Positions 1 to 13,697 of a stretch of 64,000 bases of DNA are shown here, one piece after another. How positions within the stretch are numbered: position 1 is the first letter of the stretch; the number at the start of each line of letters is the position of its first letter. Origin of the DNA: Vigna angularis. Its lineage: Eukaryota; Streptophyta; Magnoliopsida; Fabales; Fabaceae. The stretch spans positions 34,018,001 to 34,082,000 of the forward strand of contig NC_068975.1 of NCBI RefSeq assembly GCF_016808095.1. Reading direction: 5' to 3'. Both the position numbers and the translations under genes were made by a program. The notes below the pieces were generated by a model, which saw nothing but the letters and a program-made list of their open reading frames with translations, had not been told where the DNA came from and made no database searches.

Positions 1-1040
1 TAAAAGAATTAATAAAACATAAAAAAATGTTACTAAATTGGTAACATTTTATTAAATACTAAGTATATATATATAAAAAATTATTATCTTTTCAATAATT
101 TTTTTATATATTAATAGACGCATTTTACCAAAAATTTTCGGTGACACTTTTTTTTTTCAATTCCAAAAGTCATATTTAGTGTAATAATTAAATATAATAT
201 TCAAGAGTGGTATAATATTTATTATAAAATAATCGTTAAAACAGTTATTACATTTTCGTAGTAACAATTTTATAAATAATTTTATTAAAATATTAAAAAA
301 AATACTGAAATTTATTACCTTCAATGAAATATTATTAATAATATTTTTCACATTTAGTTACTTTTTTAATATCATTAAATGTACTCTATTGTTGGGTGGC
401 CATACCACTACTGAATTCGAACAAGATATGACAAAGACCATTCGGTCAGCAGGATTAAAAGAATTTCAGAAAAAAATAATTTCTTAAGAAACATTGCAAA
501 TCAAGATTAAAGGAAAGTAGTGATTAGTGTATAATAAGCTGAGATTGAGTCGTAATTAGGGTTTTACTGATCTTACAATTCCATCTCAAAAATTATAAAT
601 AAAGGTTAAAGTTAAGAACTAGGTTATCACATTTATTATGAATTTAAAATTTTAATCTGATCTCTCATTCAGATTAATTACTCACTTAAGTCAGATAGCT
701 AACCAACAAAGATTTGGCCTTATAAGGATTATAGGGTCCCGTACAAGGAGTAAAAGCATGAATGAATATGTTTTGTGTAATTACTTGATCCTACGTCTGA
801 AAAACTAAATATAATACATGGAGATTCTAAATTTCCATAAAGAGCATTATTTATTTATTAGAATGATGAGGAGAAGTGATTTGACACGTTCTTAAAATTT
901 GAAATGTCCACCATCAAAAGGCAAATAATAGAATCTCAAGAAAACAAATCAAGCACTAGATGAAATGCAAAACAGTCTGAAAATAAGAAACGTCTTGCAT
1001 TTCTTGGGCACAATCTCATATTTAGTTTATTGAAGGACAT
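1..1040. other. 3' flank of ankyrin-PGG gene A
   Basis: No gene is seen. The stretch at about 60-385 and again from about 820 onward aligns by eye with about 9660-9945 and onward downstream of gene B, so it belongs to the A/B segmental duplication. About 430 bases (roughly 385-820) have no counterpart in the B flank: either an insertion in A or a deletion in B. I see no terminal repeats around this extra piece. Confidence 0.5.
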
Positions 1041-2548
1041 TCAAGCCTTTTTCTTTGCGAATGTGAGGAAGAGCTGATATATCTTGCAGATTGGCCGTAA
1101 CATTATTGGCCTATCTGATGGAGCATCCTCCAAATAAGATAGCACTGAACACACAATGCCAATCCATCGGTTATAATCAAGTGTAAGATGCACAACCAAT
1201 ATTATCAAACCAAGTGCACAAATGAAGTAAAGGATCCAATTGGATAATTCAAAGATCAACACTGAACCGCAAGTCAGAGCAGGAAACATGAGTGCAAGAG
1301 AGGCGAAAAGTGACACATTCCCAAATACCAGCTTTGTTTGCCGCAACCGGACAGACTCTTCCTCTGCTTTTGACCAACATACAGGAAGAATAACCGAAGC
1401 GTAGAAGAACATAGACGAAACACATAAACATGTTCCAAATGCAATGGACATAAAGAAAAACGTATACCATATCTTCCTTGAAAAAAAAGGAGTATTTCTA
1501 TGATTGATATCCGCAATAGGAATGGTCATACCTCCAGTGATCCCTAGGCTGATAATCAGAGTTGCTACCACTAACAATGTATTGGCCATAGTTTGCAGTC
1601 CTGATATTGATTCCTTGTGCAAAATTTCGTGTGTCAGATAGAACAATCCTTTAGGAGTCAAACCATCTTTGTTTTTCATTGTTTTCATTGCAGGTGGAAC
1701 TATTTTCTCCACATCCTGTTTGGAAAAAGTGAAGACTATTAGTATAATGAGGAAGATAAAGAAGATAAGTATCGAAGTAATTATTAAAAAAAAAGTATTA
1801 TAAATGCATTAAGGAACAAAAGACAATTAAGTAAAGATTATTCATAAAAAAAGGCTAACCGTGCAGACAAGCATACGTACCTGAAACCATTTCTCCTCAC
1901 TACTCATTAGAACATGGTTTGTTGAAAATCCGGGTTTTTTTTCAGGTTGTCCCATCTTTCCAGCTAAGTGCAGAACAGTGTTATGCTCAGAATCAACCAG
2001 TTTTGTCATAATATTCTTTGCACCCCGCTTGCTTAATATTAGTTTGTAGACAGATTTTTGTCGATGTAGAATAGCAATGTGAAGTAAGCTTTGGTTGCTA
2101 GAATTCACTTCAAATAGCAAATCAGGATGGTACTTTAACAGAAGTTCTAAAATATTAGTGTTTCCTGATTTTGCTGCATCGAACATTGCTTTCGACAATT
2201 GTGCATGGTTGATAGTATCTTTCTGCTTTTCCATGCCTTTAAAAACAGAATCTACAATCTCTCGATAGCCAATAGTTTCCTCGCAAAGGGCTGCCATTGA
2301 GTTTAAATTATTAGCCCCATTTAGTTTAGGTGCTATTTTAGTCAAATATATTGGGATATGATTCTTATTGAAATATATAATAGTTGTAGGGGTTACATCA
2401 ATTATTGTGTAATATATGTGAAATTAGTTAAATTATTATCATATCCTAAAATCTGGGTTTTTTTTTCTTTGACTGTTATTAAAATGTATTCAATTCAATA
2501 AAAGTATATATTAAACTTTTTTATATTTATGCGTAAATATATCCAAAC

Positions 2549-2642
<94 letters not shown>

Positions 2643-4503
2643 GTTGACTTACAAGGTCTAACAAAGGTGATAATGAAATGTAGGTCATTGTTTGGTAGAA
2701 GGAGGAGATTATGGCCAAAGTACAGCACGATGTAATTAGTCTGCTTCCAAAAGCTATAAGTAAGATAGTTTTGAACTCGGAATCAAGTCAAGTTCAATTA
2801 GGACACATCAGGTAATAATTTAGACTTTGATTATTTGGTTGGTCTAGAGCTAACACAAATCTAATAGATGGCAATGACACAAATTAGGTCAAGATTTACT
2901 AAGTTGAGCTAGATTCACACATCAAAATCATGAGTATATTAGATTAAGTTGGATCGATCTTAGGTGAAGTTGAGCTAAGTTATTATAAAAAAACTCTTTA
3001 ATAATAATTAATTTTAATGATAAGAATATGTTTAATAATTAAAAATATGTTTAGTGATTAATTTAAAGAACAATTTCTTAATTAAAGACCAATTTTTCTA
3101 TAATTAAAATCTTATTAATTATTGTTAGTGACCAATTTAAAAACTAATTCATAATATAAACTATTTTACTTACCAATTTAAAAACTAATTATAATTTTTT
3201 TAAACTATATTAAATACCAATAATTTTTAGTTTATAAATTGATATTTAAATTGATTAATAACTAATTAGCTTTGTCACTAAAATTCATTATTCAATAATT
3301 TTGTTGTAGCGAGTTTATTCTCATCCATGTGAACTAGAATCTATCCAAGCTCATATAAACCCAAATTATAAGAAAAAAAAATGAATTTGAGAATATTAAC
3401 AATTTTTAATTTTTAATTTTTTTAAGGTGAAATTTTTTAAATTTAAATAATTCAGTTGCTCTTGTGAAATTTTAAAATTTTAATTTCTTTTTAATTATCT
3501 CAAACAAACTACAAAATATATTTTAAAAAATTTTAAATCCACCAAACAAATAAATTATTTTATTAAATTTTGTCGTACAAAGATAACATATATACTATTG
3601 TAAGAATATATGTAAGGAATATGAAAACTCACAACATTGAGCTAGCATTTGCAAAGCCGTCAACCTCTCTTCGTTTTCAACAGTAACAAGTTTGGGTTCG
3701 CTATCCAATAATTTTGATGTGATGGCTGTCATATGCCCAGAGTGAAGTGAAGAAAAGCATGCGTAAGAGAAAAATGGCATCGTAACATATTACTGTTAAG
3801 AAAAGAAGAGATTTGCATGAGCTTACTGTAAATGTTGTTGTTGATGGTCAAGAAAAATAGCTTCACAATGTCTGGGAAGGATAGGTTGTGATGTGGGTCC
3901 TCTGAAGTCTTTCGAAATAAGAATTTTGTCATCGGAATGTGACCTGCAGAAGATGCTATTTCAATTGGAAGCATATGGTTTTGGTCTCTAATCCACAGCA
4001 GCCGTGGATTCTTGCAAAACAGAATTTTAGCAATTTCCACATTTCCAGTCATCGCAGCCAAACAAAAGGCCGTGTTCCCTTCTGCCTTGTAATTTTCCAA
4101 ATCTTCTTTGTCCATACAATGCATCAACTCTTTCACAAAAGTAGTTTGTTCCATGCTCACTGCAACGTGTATGGCTGTTGTTCCGACACCGTTTAATGGA
4201 ATTCGCCACCAATAAGGATGCATTTTATAATAGGATGAAGCCTCACTCCAATTTCCAGAAGCTGCTGTTATATATATTCGCCTTTTCTGCGTTTCTGCAT
4301 ATCATGTGTTTATATAATCAACTTTCTTTCACAACCTTCAATATTAATAATATATATGTTTTACATTGATAATATGTGTTGTAACGTTATTTAATAAGTT
4401 TTACGCAATCCTTATTTTGATATAACGAGCCTTTCCCCTCTAAAATTTCCCCATTTTTTAAAGTAATAAGATAATGAAAATGTGTTAAATATTAGTTAAA
4501 GTC

Positions 4504-4579
<76 letters not shown>

Positions 4580-4786
4580 GAATGGTGATGATATTTCAAT
4601 GCTGTACCATATCGGTTCGAATAGAATTAATAATATTACTCAAAATTTAGATTATTTCAAAAGATTTATCATTTGACAAAATTTATGCACTGTTTCAGCA
4701 AGCAACCTTGTAAAAAGATGGGACATCCCAAATATCTGTCATATTTATTTAATTTTTTTTGTTGCTGATAAAAAAAACACGTGAAA

Positions 4787-4841
<55 letters not shown>

Positions 4842-5925
4842 TTTTGATAGCAAAGTAAATATGAATATTGGTTTTTATCGACAAAATTTGTTAATTAAAG
4901 AGTATATTCAGTATATTAAGAGCAAAAGAGTTTTAGTATTAATATTCAAATTACCCAGTAAGTTTGGGAATTAACTATGCAAATTATAAGGAAACATAAA
5001 ATACACATATAAAGAATTATAAAGTTGTATTGAGTTTAATTCTTTTGATCCTGAAATTTTATTGTAACTCCAGAAAAAGAATTATACATACATATATATA
5101 TATATAATTACTTGTAAAAAATTTCAAAATTAGATAAAAAAAATTACAATTAGTAAAAAAAACATTTCATAAATAAAATTTATTTATAATTTCTGCATTT
5201 TAAAAACATTTTTTTACCAAACATAACCTAAGAACTTTCATCTACCAACTATAAGTTAGTTTTATAGTTGTTGTTGTGAAACATAGTCTATATATATATA
5301 CCATATTTTTATCCATTTGAAAGGTTAATCCTACATATTTGTTAGTAAATCCATTCGAGGTTTCTTACTTAAATAAATTAAAGTATAAAAAGGTAATTAT
5401 AAGAAACAAATTAAGACATGCAGACAAAAAAAAAACTTAAATAAGTCTGAAATGGAAGAACAACAAATAAACCAATTAAAACTCATACCGTCCGGCTCTG
5501 GTAAACTTCTTTCGAGTGGCAGTAATTGTGAATTCTCTGTGTGATGGATAACAATATTCAGTTCTGTACCATCTGTAAATGCATTTATCAAAAGGATATG
5601 TAATTATGATGTTTTAGATCAGATATGAAACATCAGTGATGCAGAAATAAACTAAATAAAAAGAACGCAAACAAAATAGCAAAGTGCAATGTTATTTATA
5701 CAACAACTAGGAAGTGAAATTTGGAAAGTAAATACTTTGTCTGTAATTAACTATGTGGTTATAGATAATACTAAAAGTACAAAAGTTAAACAATGTAGGA
5801 ACGCATTAATGTATAAAATTTAGAGTTGAAGATATTAAGAAGGTGATTTATAAGTTAGAACTATTCATACTCTCAGGCTTGGTAATTGCATCCGAGTTTG
5901 ATATTTGCGGCGAGACTTTCATCAT
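1041..5925 (-). CDS. Ankyrin-repeat/PGG-domain membrane protein, gene A of array
   Basis: Six-exon gene; complement(join(1041..1715,1881..2290,3633..3725,3827..4294,5489..5572,5871..5925)). All junctions are GT/AG, with phases 1,1,1,1,0. The frame is open for 595 codons (594 residues). Residues 1-46 are a variable N-terminus. Ankyrin-like units are seen near 85-115 (TAIHVAVSMEQ), 117-140 (NTAFCLAAMTGNVEIAKILF), 152-172, 264-320 (QSLLHIAILHRQ) and 337-347 (NTVLHLAGKMG). Exon 6 carries the PGG domain (GLTPKGLFYLTHEILHKES, then GITGGMTIPI) and about four membrane helices near 413-436, 451-481, 499-525 and 530-551. The start is the first of two adjacent ATGs, about 110 nt downstream of a TATA box. 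Members of the family such as ACD6 and ITN1 act at membranes in defence, cell death or salt response. The function here is inferred from the class only. Long (TA)n tracts lie in introns 2 and 4. Confidence 0.86.
2551..2639. repeat. (TA)n microsatellite, intron 4 of gene A
   Basis: Nearly pure TA dinucleotide run of about 90 bases inside the intron between exons 4 and 5 of gene A. Gene B has a shorter tract (with CA at one end) at the matching place, 11709-11756. Confidence 0.9.
3000..3480. repeat. Degenerate AT-rich repeats in intron 4 of gene A
   Basis: Recurrent imperfect units of the type GACCAATTTAAAAACTAATT occur in this part of intron 4. Gene B keeps only a short remnant (about 12120-12230), so the insertion predates the A/B duplication and was later shortened in B or expanded in A. 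It resembles the internal repeats of plant DNA transposons, but no ends are recognisable. Confidence 0.4.
4504..4574. repeat. (TA)n microsatellite, intron 2 of gene A
   Basis: Pure TA run of about 70 bases. The corresponding place in gene B (about 13357) has only a few TA units, so it expanded or contracted after the duplication. Confidence 0.9.
4789..4836. repeat. (TA)n microsatellite, intron 2 of gene A
   Basis: TA run of about 48 bases. Gene B has only a short remnant near 13580, again showing length change since the duplication. Confidence 0.88.
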
Positions 5926-6031
5926 TCTGATTCCGGCTGCTGGAAATAGAGAGAACAGATAATTTTGTATGAGAAGAATGAAAGAAAAGAAGTTGGGGAA
6001 GGTTTAACATGGTGGTTTGCCATGGAGTTCC

Positions 6032-6039
6032 ATTATATA
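6032..6039 (-). promoter_or_regulatory. TATA box of gene A
   Basis: TATATAAT on the minus strand, about 107 bases upstream of the ATG at 5925. A pyrimidine-rich leader lies between them. The same box and leader are kept upstream of gene B, which supports the chosen start exon. Confidence 0.6.
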
Positions 6040-6873
6040 GCTCGTTCTTGTGTTGACTTTGAATTTTATTGCCGAATTTCCTTTCTTCAAGAGGTATCAT
6101 ATTCAACCAGGCTGTTCTGTTGCAAGTTTTAATATCCATTCAATATTCGCTCCATCTTTAAATTATTATTTTTTCCTAACAATCTTTAAATTAATGAAAC
6201 TCAAGTCACCTAAACAAATGTTAAGATTAATACTACCAATAATTGAAAGTTTGTAACGTGTTTTAAAATTTAAATGGCCTTAGTACGCATGTTTGAATCG
6301 TATTTTAAATAGTTGATTAACAATCAAACGAAAAATGCTTTCATACATATGTAGCCTGTACTTGTAGATACATATAGCATGTGGTGCGACTGTTTCTTTA
6401 TTCTTAGCATGCGATGCATGTAAGTGTAATTAAATTGAGAAACAATTTCAAATAGTTTTAGTAATAATAAATTAATTAGAATAACTACACTTTTTGGATC
6501 AGCTCTACAGTTCAGCTATGAACATGCTCATTGTCTATATGAACGAGAAGATAAAATGTGAGCTATAGAAAATCAAGATACAGATCCTCTGCAATTTATC
6601 ATACTGCAGGAATCTCAGTACTAAAATTATAATTTTTTTTTTAAAAGTTGTAAATAATTAGATATAAACAGTTGAAATAGTTGGATTAATTGATTCCATC
6701 ATTGCAATTTATTTTTTGTTTTTCTTCTCATTTACATTTTTTATCCTTTGCTTTATATACTTATAGAGATAAGATCGCAGCAAAAATTTCAGCATCAAAT
6801 TTCTAGCTCACCTATACTTAGGTATCTCAAATTGAATTCTAAATTGAAACATAATTTAGGGTTTAAGGTTTAA

Positions 6874-6880
<7 letters not shown>

Positions 6881-6946
<66 letters not shown>
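6881..6946. repeat. (TA)n microsatellite
   Basis: TA run of about 66 bases in the A-B intergenic region, just past the end of the A/B duplicated segment. Confidence 0.9.
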
Positions 6947-6949
<3 letters not shown>

Positions 6950-7140
6950 CCTCTATTTCAATAATTAATCTTGGTTTTGTGGGAATGCACTACGTTGTCT
7001 CTCGTTGATTGTTAGATGCCTATCAATATCAATAATTTGTCCAAAGTAATTGGATTTGAATACTTAATTGGTAGACATTTTTTCTTTTAGATAATATTCT
7101 TTTATATATATAAATTAAGCCTATAAATAATTGTAAAATG

Positions 7141-7213
7141 TATGAGAACAGAAAATAAACCAATTAAAAAGTGATACGGTCTGGTTCCGGGAAATTGCTT
7201 TCTGCGATTGAGA

Positions 7214-7268
<55 letters not shown>

Positions 7269-7600
7269 GAATGTCTATATTAGAATTGAATCATGGGTGA
7301 TGCAAGCATAAGCTAAATAAAAGAATTGCTTAAAATAATAGCAAAGTGCAATTTTGTTTATACAACTACGAAATTTAGAAAGTAAATACTTTGTTTAAGA
7401 TTGGCTTTATTGTTATGCATAGCATAAGTACAAAACTTTGAACTGTGCTAGCACCATTAATCCACAGAATTTATTAGTTCGAAATATTAACAAGTCATAG
7501 TTTAGCACTAAACATTACTCTTTTGGCTTGGTAATTGCCTATAGTCAGAAATTTGTGGTGTCATTTTCATAATCAGATTCCGACTATTCTGTGGCTAGCT
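7141..7600 (-). pseudogene. Relic of exons 1-2 of an ankyrin-PGG gene
   Basis: On the minus strand, about 7141-7225 aligns with exon 2 and its donor flank of gene A (5450-5540): the same run of AAACCAATTAAAA, then a copy of the region around GTCCGGCTCTGG, and GAATTCTCT. About 7290-7410 aligns with intron 1 (AAATAGCAAAGTGCAAT type sequence), and 7520-7600 aligns with exon 1 (GCTTGGTAATTGC, then ATTCTGATTCCG). The ATG-ATG start and the exon frames are broken, and a (CT)n(TA)n tract has invaded the end of exon 2. No matching downstream exons are present. This is the 5' stub of a further gene copy. Confidence 0.65.
7216..7268. repeat. (CT)n-(TA)n compound microsatellite
   Basis: About 15 CT units followed directly by about 11 TA units, inside the relic exon 2 region. 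Confidence 0.9.
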
Positions 7601-8036
7601 AGTTAACTGACCAATAATTTTGAGAATTAAAATAATATATATAAAATAAGTATAATTTTAATGTATAATCTTAGTAAAATTTATTATTATCAGTCATAAA
7701 ATAGTGTAAACCAGTTTTCTTTTACTATAATACACTTTACAAATGAACAAATGATATGAATAATATATTTCATAAAGAAAGCTTAGAAGAGTCGTAACAT
7801 CTTGTTTACGTATTATAAAATTCATGTTGACTTTGAATTCTCACGTAATATTCCTTGAATTTTTAAATTAATTGTTTTTTTATTATGTTTTGTTTTATAT
7901 ATTCTCAGTGCATTTACGTGTAATTATTTCGAAAAACAATTTGAAATAGTTTTAATAATAACAAAAAAAATTAAATTTATTATTATTTTTATCCGGTCCA
8001 ATAAACATATTAAAAAACACGTTTCAATAAAATCTA

Positions 8037-8769
8037 GAGGGTTACTCCTTCCATCACCCCATCTTCTCCCTCCACCTCCCCAATTTTTTCTAAATTTCAA
8101 TCTTACCTTTTTACTTTTATCTTTACCTATTTTACTTTTTATTTTTTAAAACCCTAATCCCCTTTCACTTTCACTCTTTCTATCAGAGGCAAGCCCCCAC
8201 CCCCCACTCCCACTTTCACTTTCTCTTTTTCTTTTCAATTTTCACATCCGTTAACACAATCTAATTAATTCCTACAATCTTCTTCGCCAACATTGTCACG
8301 AGTCCCCTTCACATTCTCTACGTTATCACATCATGTGACTTTGAATATCAGAACTAGTTTATTGAATCTATACCACATTGATAAATTCTCACATTCACAT
8401 ACGTTGATGAACTACCACATGAAATTTGTTGTTCAAACTATCAACTTCTTTCCATTACTTTTTAAAAAATATACAAAAGTGATCAAACCATATACAATAT
8501 AACGTAACTAAGCTTTCAAGAATAAATAATGAAGAAAAGGAGGAAATGGAGGATGATGTTAAGGGATGTGAAAATTGAAAAGAAAGAGAGAAAGTGAAAG
8601 TGGGGTGGGGGCTTGCCTCTGAGAGAAAGAGTAAAAGTGAGAGGGAATTAGGGTTTTAAAAAATAAAAAGTAAAATAGGTAAAGGTAAAAGTAAAAAGGT
8701 TAAGATTGAAATTTAGAAAAAAATGGAGAGGTGGAGGGAGAAGATGGGGTGGTGGAGGGAGTAACACTC
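8037..8769. mobile_element. Non-autonomous Mutator-like element with long terminal inverted repeats
   Basis: The two ends are long inverted repeats: left arm about 8037-8258 and right arm about 8553-8769, around 85-90% identical by eye, starting GAGGGTTACTCC and GAGTGTTACTCC respectively. The element is flanked by a perfect 9-bp direct repeat, TAAAATCTA, at 8028-8036 and 8770-8778. Long inverted repeats plus a 9-bp target duplication are the hallmark of Mutator-like elements. The roughly 295-bp core has no credible coding frame, so the element would need a transposase supplied from elsewhere. It sits between the relic exons and gene B. Confidence 0.88.
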
Positions 8770-10235
8770 TAAAATCTATTAAACATTTTAATTTTGAAAC
8801 AGCCCAAACTTACGTCTATTGGATTAATATCCACCTATTATAAACCGGACAGTTTGATATCCATGCTAATTTTATAAATGCAATTAGTATTTTTTAAGGA
8901 ATACCCACTTAATACTCATATAATATTTTGTACTTATAGATCCTACACTCTCTTACGGAGAGTCTGTTGCAGGTGTATTTCTCTCCTCTAAACAGTAAGA
9001 AATTCTATTTTGACCAATAAGAGCTTTCAAATCATCTCTAGGATCTTGTTACCTGTTTGTAAATTTACGCTCAAGATCTCGATAAAATCATTTGGTGTCC
9101 CCACCATGTGATTGATGACGAGATTTTAAGATGAATTATCGATCTTTTAAGCCTTTAATGGGGATGAATCATCATTTTCCTTAGAGCTTAACTGAAGCGG
9201 TTATGTTCCTACTACGTCCAATAATCTCACATAATTTAGGAGTCGAAATCTAAGATAGTTTAAATACTCATTATTCCTTTAATCCTTCAGTGTTCCAAAA
9301 AAACTATAACAGAGTTTCACACCTAAAATAAACAATACCTTTATATATGTATGGTGATTAACTTTAAATATGACATTCGATAGACCTCATATCAGAATAA
9401 TTATCTAATTTGAATCAAAGATACAATTTTCTTAAACTTCATATCAGAACAATTATGGAATTTGAACCAAAAAATCAAAGATACAATTTTATTTTAAATT
9501 GCTACGATCTTAGGACTTCAAATATAAATTGTATTACTAGAAATTATAAATAATTACATATGAGGGAAAGTCGTTGGATTAAAATGCGCCCACCAGTGCA
9601 GTTTATTTTTTATATAAGGCTTAATAATATCTTTTTTATCTTTATATTTATAACAATGATGTAATGTTTTATTTTTATTTATTTTATCTTTCATATATTA
9701 ATAGACATATTTTTACCAAAAATTCTCAGTGATACTTTTTTTGGTAAATTCCAAGTCATGTTTAGTGTAATAATTCAATATAATACTCAACAATGGTAGT
9801 AATATTTATTACCAAATAATCATTAAAACATGTTATTAAATTTTCGTAGTAACAATTTTATAAATAATTTTATTAATATTAAAAATATTACTAATAATAT
9901 TTTTCACATTTAGTTACTTTTTTAATATTACTACATATAATATGATGATTCTAAATTTCTATAAAGAGCGCTATTTATTTATTAGAAGGGTTAGGAAATG
10001 ATTTGACACGTTCTTAAAATTTCAAATGTGCACCATCAACAGGCAAATAATAGAATCTCAAGAAAACAAATCACAGCACCAGATGAAATGCAAATAAAAA
10101 CAGTCTCAAAATAAGAAACTCCTTGCAAACTTTTTCTAGGGCACAATCTCATATTTAGTTTATAGAAGGACATTCAAGCCTTTTTCTTTGCGAATGTGAG
10201 GAAGAGAAGATATATCTTGTGGATTGGGCGTAACA
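8770..10235. other. Intergenic, 3' flank of gene B
   Basis: No gene seen. The part from about 9660 is the duplicated counterpart of the gene A 3' flank. The part before that is unique AT-rich sequence with no recognisable structure. Confidence 0.45.
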
Positions 10236-11707
10236 TTATTGGCCTAGCCGATGGACATCCTCCAAATAAGATAGCACCGAACACGCAATGCCAATCCATC
10301 GGTTATAATCAAGTGTAAGATGCACAACGAATACCATTAAACCAAGTGCACAAATGAAGTAAAGGATCCAACTGGATAAGAATTCAAAGATCAACACCGA
10401 AGCGCAAATTAGAGCAGGAAACATCAGTCCAAGAGAGGCGAAAAGTGACACATTCCCAAATACCAACTTTGTTAGCCGCAACCGGACAGACTCTTCCTCT
10501 GGTCTTGCCCAACATACAGGAAGAATAACCGAAGCGTAGAAGAACATAGACGAAGCGCATAAACATGTTCCAAGTGCAACGAACAGAAAGAAAAACGTAT
10601 ACCATATCTTCCTTGAGAAAAAAGGAGTATTTCTACTATCGATATTCCCAATAGGAATGGTCATACCTCCGGTGATCCCTAGGCCGATAACCAGAGTTGC
10701 TACCACTAACAATGTATTTGCCGTAGCTTGCAGTCCTGATATTGATTCCTTGTGCAAAATTTCGTGTGTCAGATAGAACAATTCTTTTGGAGTCAAACCA
10801 TCTTTGTTTTTCATTGTTTTCATTGCAGGTGGAACTATTTTCTCCACATCCTGTTTGGATAAAAGTGAAGACTATTAGTATAATGAGGAAGAAAAAGAAG
10901 ATAAGTAGTGAAGTAATTATTAAAAAAAAAAGTATAATAAATGCATTAAGGAACAAAAGACAATAAGTAAAGATTATTCATAAAAAGAGGCTAACCGTGC
11001 AGACAAGCATACATACCTGAAACCATTTCTCCTCACTACTCATTAGAACATGGTTTGTTGAAAATCCTGGTTTTATTTCACGTTGTCCCATCTTTCCAGC
11101 TATGTGAAGAACAGTGTTATCCCCAGAATCAACCAGTTTTGTCATAATATTCTTTGCAGCCGGCTTGCTTAATATTAGTTTGCAGACAGATTTTTGTCGA
11201 TGTAGAATTGCAATGTGAAGTAAGCTTTGCTTGCTAGAGTTCACTTCAAATAGCAAATCAGGATGGTACTTTAACAGAAGTTCTAAAAATTTAATGTTTC
11301 CAGATTTTGCTGCATCGAACATTGCTTCTGACAATTGTGCATGGTTGATAGTATCTTTCTGCTTTTCCATTACTTTAAAAACAGAATTTACAACCTCTCG
11401 ATAGTCAATACTTTCCTCGCAACGGGCTGCCATTGAGTTTAAATTATTAGCCCATTACTTACGTGCTATTTAGTCAAATATCAGATCAGTGTAGCCTATT
11501 TTAATTAATATTGGGATATGATTCGTATTGAAATAATTTGTAGGGCTTCCATCAATTATTGTGTAGTATAGGTGAAATTAGTTAAATTATTATCATATCC
11601 TAAAATCTGAGTTTGTTTTCTCTTTACTACCATTATAATTTATTCAATCCATCAAAAGTATATATTAAACTTTTTTATATTTATAATATATCCAAAGATA
11701 ATTATAT

Positions 11708-11758
<51 letters not shown>

Positions 11759-13653
11759 ATTTGAAATTTGAAACAAAAATTATATTATGTTGGCTTACAA
11801 GGTCTAACAAGGTGTTAGGAAGGTGAGAATGAATTAGCCATTGTTTGATAGAAGGAGGAGATTACGGCCGAAGCACACTACGATATAATTAGTCTGCTTC
11901 CAAAAGCTATGAGTGTGAAGATTCCAATTGAAGGTGTAGGATGTAAAATAGTTTTGAACTCGAAGAAGTTGAATTAAGACCAAATCACATTCAATTAAGG
12001 TGAATTTTTTTTACCTTGAGTTAGGTTTAGTTGGATTGACCTTCGCGAGTTCAATAAATGACAATGAGACAGATTAGGTCAGGTTTTATTAAGTTGAGTT
12101 GGATAGAGATATTAAATCGTGGTTTAAAGTTATTATAAAAAAACTTGTTAAATAATAATCAATTTTAATGACTAAAAACATGTTTAGAAACCAATTTTTT
12201 GATTAAAGATAATTTCTTTTGATTTAATTTAATTATATGTAAACTTAGATTGATCCAGACTATCACGACCAAAAAAATGTGAATTTGAAAATGTAAAGGA
12301 TTTTAAATTCCTATATTTTTTAAGGTAAAATTTGAAAATTTTTAATTTTAAATAATCCAGTTACGCTTATCAAATTTTAAAATTTTAAATTCACCAAACA
12401 AATAACTTATTTTATTAAACTTTGTGGTACAAACATAACATATATACTGTTGTAAGGAATATCATGTAAGGAATATGAGAACTCACAACATTGAGCTAGC
12501 ATTTGCAAAGCCGTCAACTTCTTTTCGTTTTCAAGAGTGACCAGTTTGGATTCTTTATCCAATAATTCTGATGTGACGGCTGTCATATGCCCAGAGTGAA
12601 GTGAAGAAAAGCATGCGTAAGAGAAAAATGGCATCGTAACATATTACTGTTAAGAAAAGAAGAGATGTGCATGGGCTTACTGTAAATGTTGTTGTTGATG
12701 GTCAAGAAAAATAGCTTCACAGTGTCTGGGAAGGGTAGCGTGTAATGTGGGTCCTCTGAAGTCTTTCGAAATAAGAATTTTGTCATCGGAATGTGACCTG
12801 CAGAAGATGCTATTTCAATTGGAAGCATATGGTTTTGGTCTCTAATCCACAGCAGCCATGGATTCTTGCAAAACAGAATTTTAGCAATTTCCACATTTCC
12901 ACTCATCGCAGCCAAACAAAAGGCCGTGTTCCCTTCTTCCTTGTAATTTACCAAATCTTCTTTGTCCATACAATGCATCAACTCTTTCACAAAAGTAGTC
13001 TGTTCCATGCTCACTGCAACGTGTAAGGCTGTTGTTCCGACACCGTTTAAGGGAATTCGCCACCAATAAGGATGAATTTTATAATAGGATGAAGCCTCAC
13101 TCCAATTTCCAGAAGCTGCTGTTATATGTATTTCCCCTTTCTGCGTTTCTGCATATCATGTCTTTATATAATCAACTTTCTTTCACACCCTTCAATATTA
13201 ATAATATATATGTTTTACATTGATAATAATAACGTTATTTAATAAGTTTTACGTAATCGTTATTACGATGTAAAGAACCTTTGCCCTCTAAAATTTCCCC
13301 ATTTTTTTAAAATAATAAGATAATGAAAATGTGTTAAATATTAGTTAAAGTCAGATATATATAATATTTTGGATGGTGATGATATTTCAATGCAGTATTA
13401 TATAGGTTCGAATAGAATTAATAATATTACTTAAAATTTAGATTATTTCAAAAGATTTATCATCTGACAAAATTTATGTATTGTTTCAGAAAGCAACCTT
13501 GTAAAAAGATAGGGACATCTAAATATCCTGGCATATTTATTTAATTTTTTCTTGCTGATAAAAAAAACTCGAGAAATAATATATATGTACAATATTTTGA
13601 TAACAAAGTAAATATGAGTATTGGTTTTTATCGACAAGATTTTTAATTAAAGA

Positions 13654-13697
<44 letters not shown>

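Noticed and set aside
2527..2718. Open frame made of Ile-Tyr repeats
   Set aside because: Translation of a (TA)n microsatellite. The same applies to frames at 4669-4974 and 24907-25104.
3939..4196. Plus-strand frame opposite exon 3 of gene A
   Set aside because: Antisense shadow of a real ankyrin exon. The same frame recurs opposite gene B (12793-13026), as expected from duplication.
8293..8502. 69-residue frame in the core of the Mutator-like element
   Set aside because: No transposase or captured-gene motif, and composition matches non-coding DNA.
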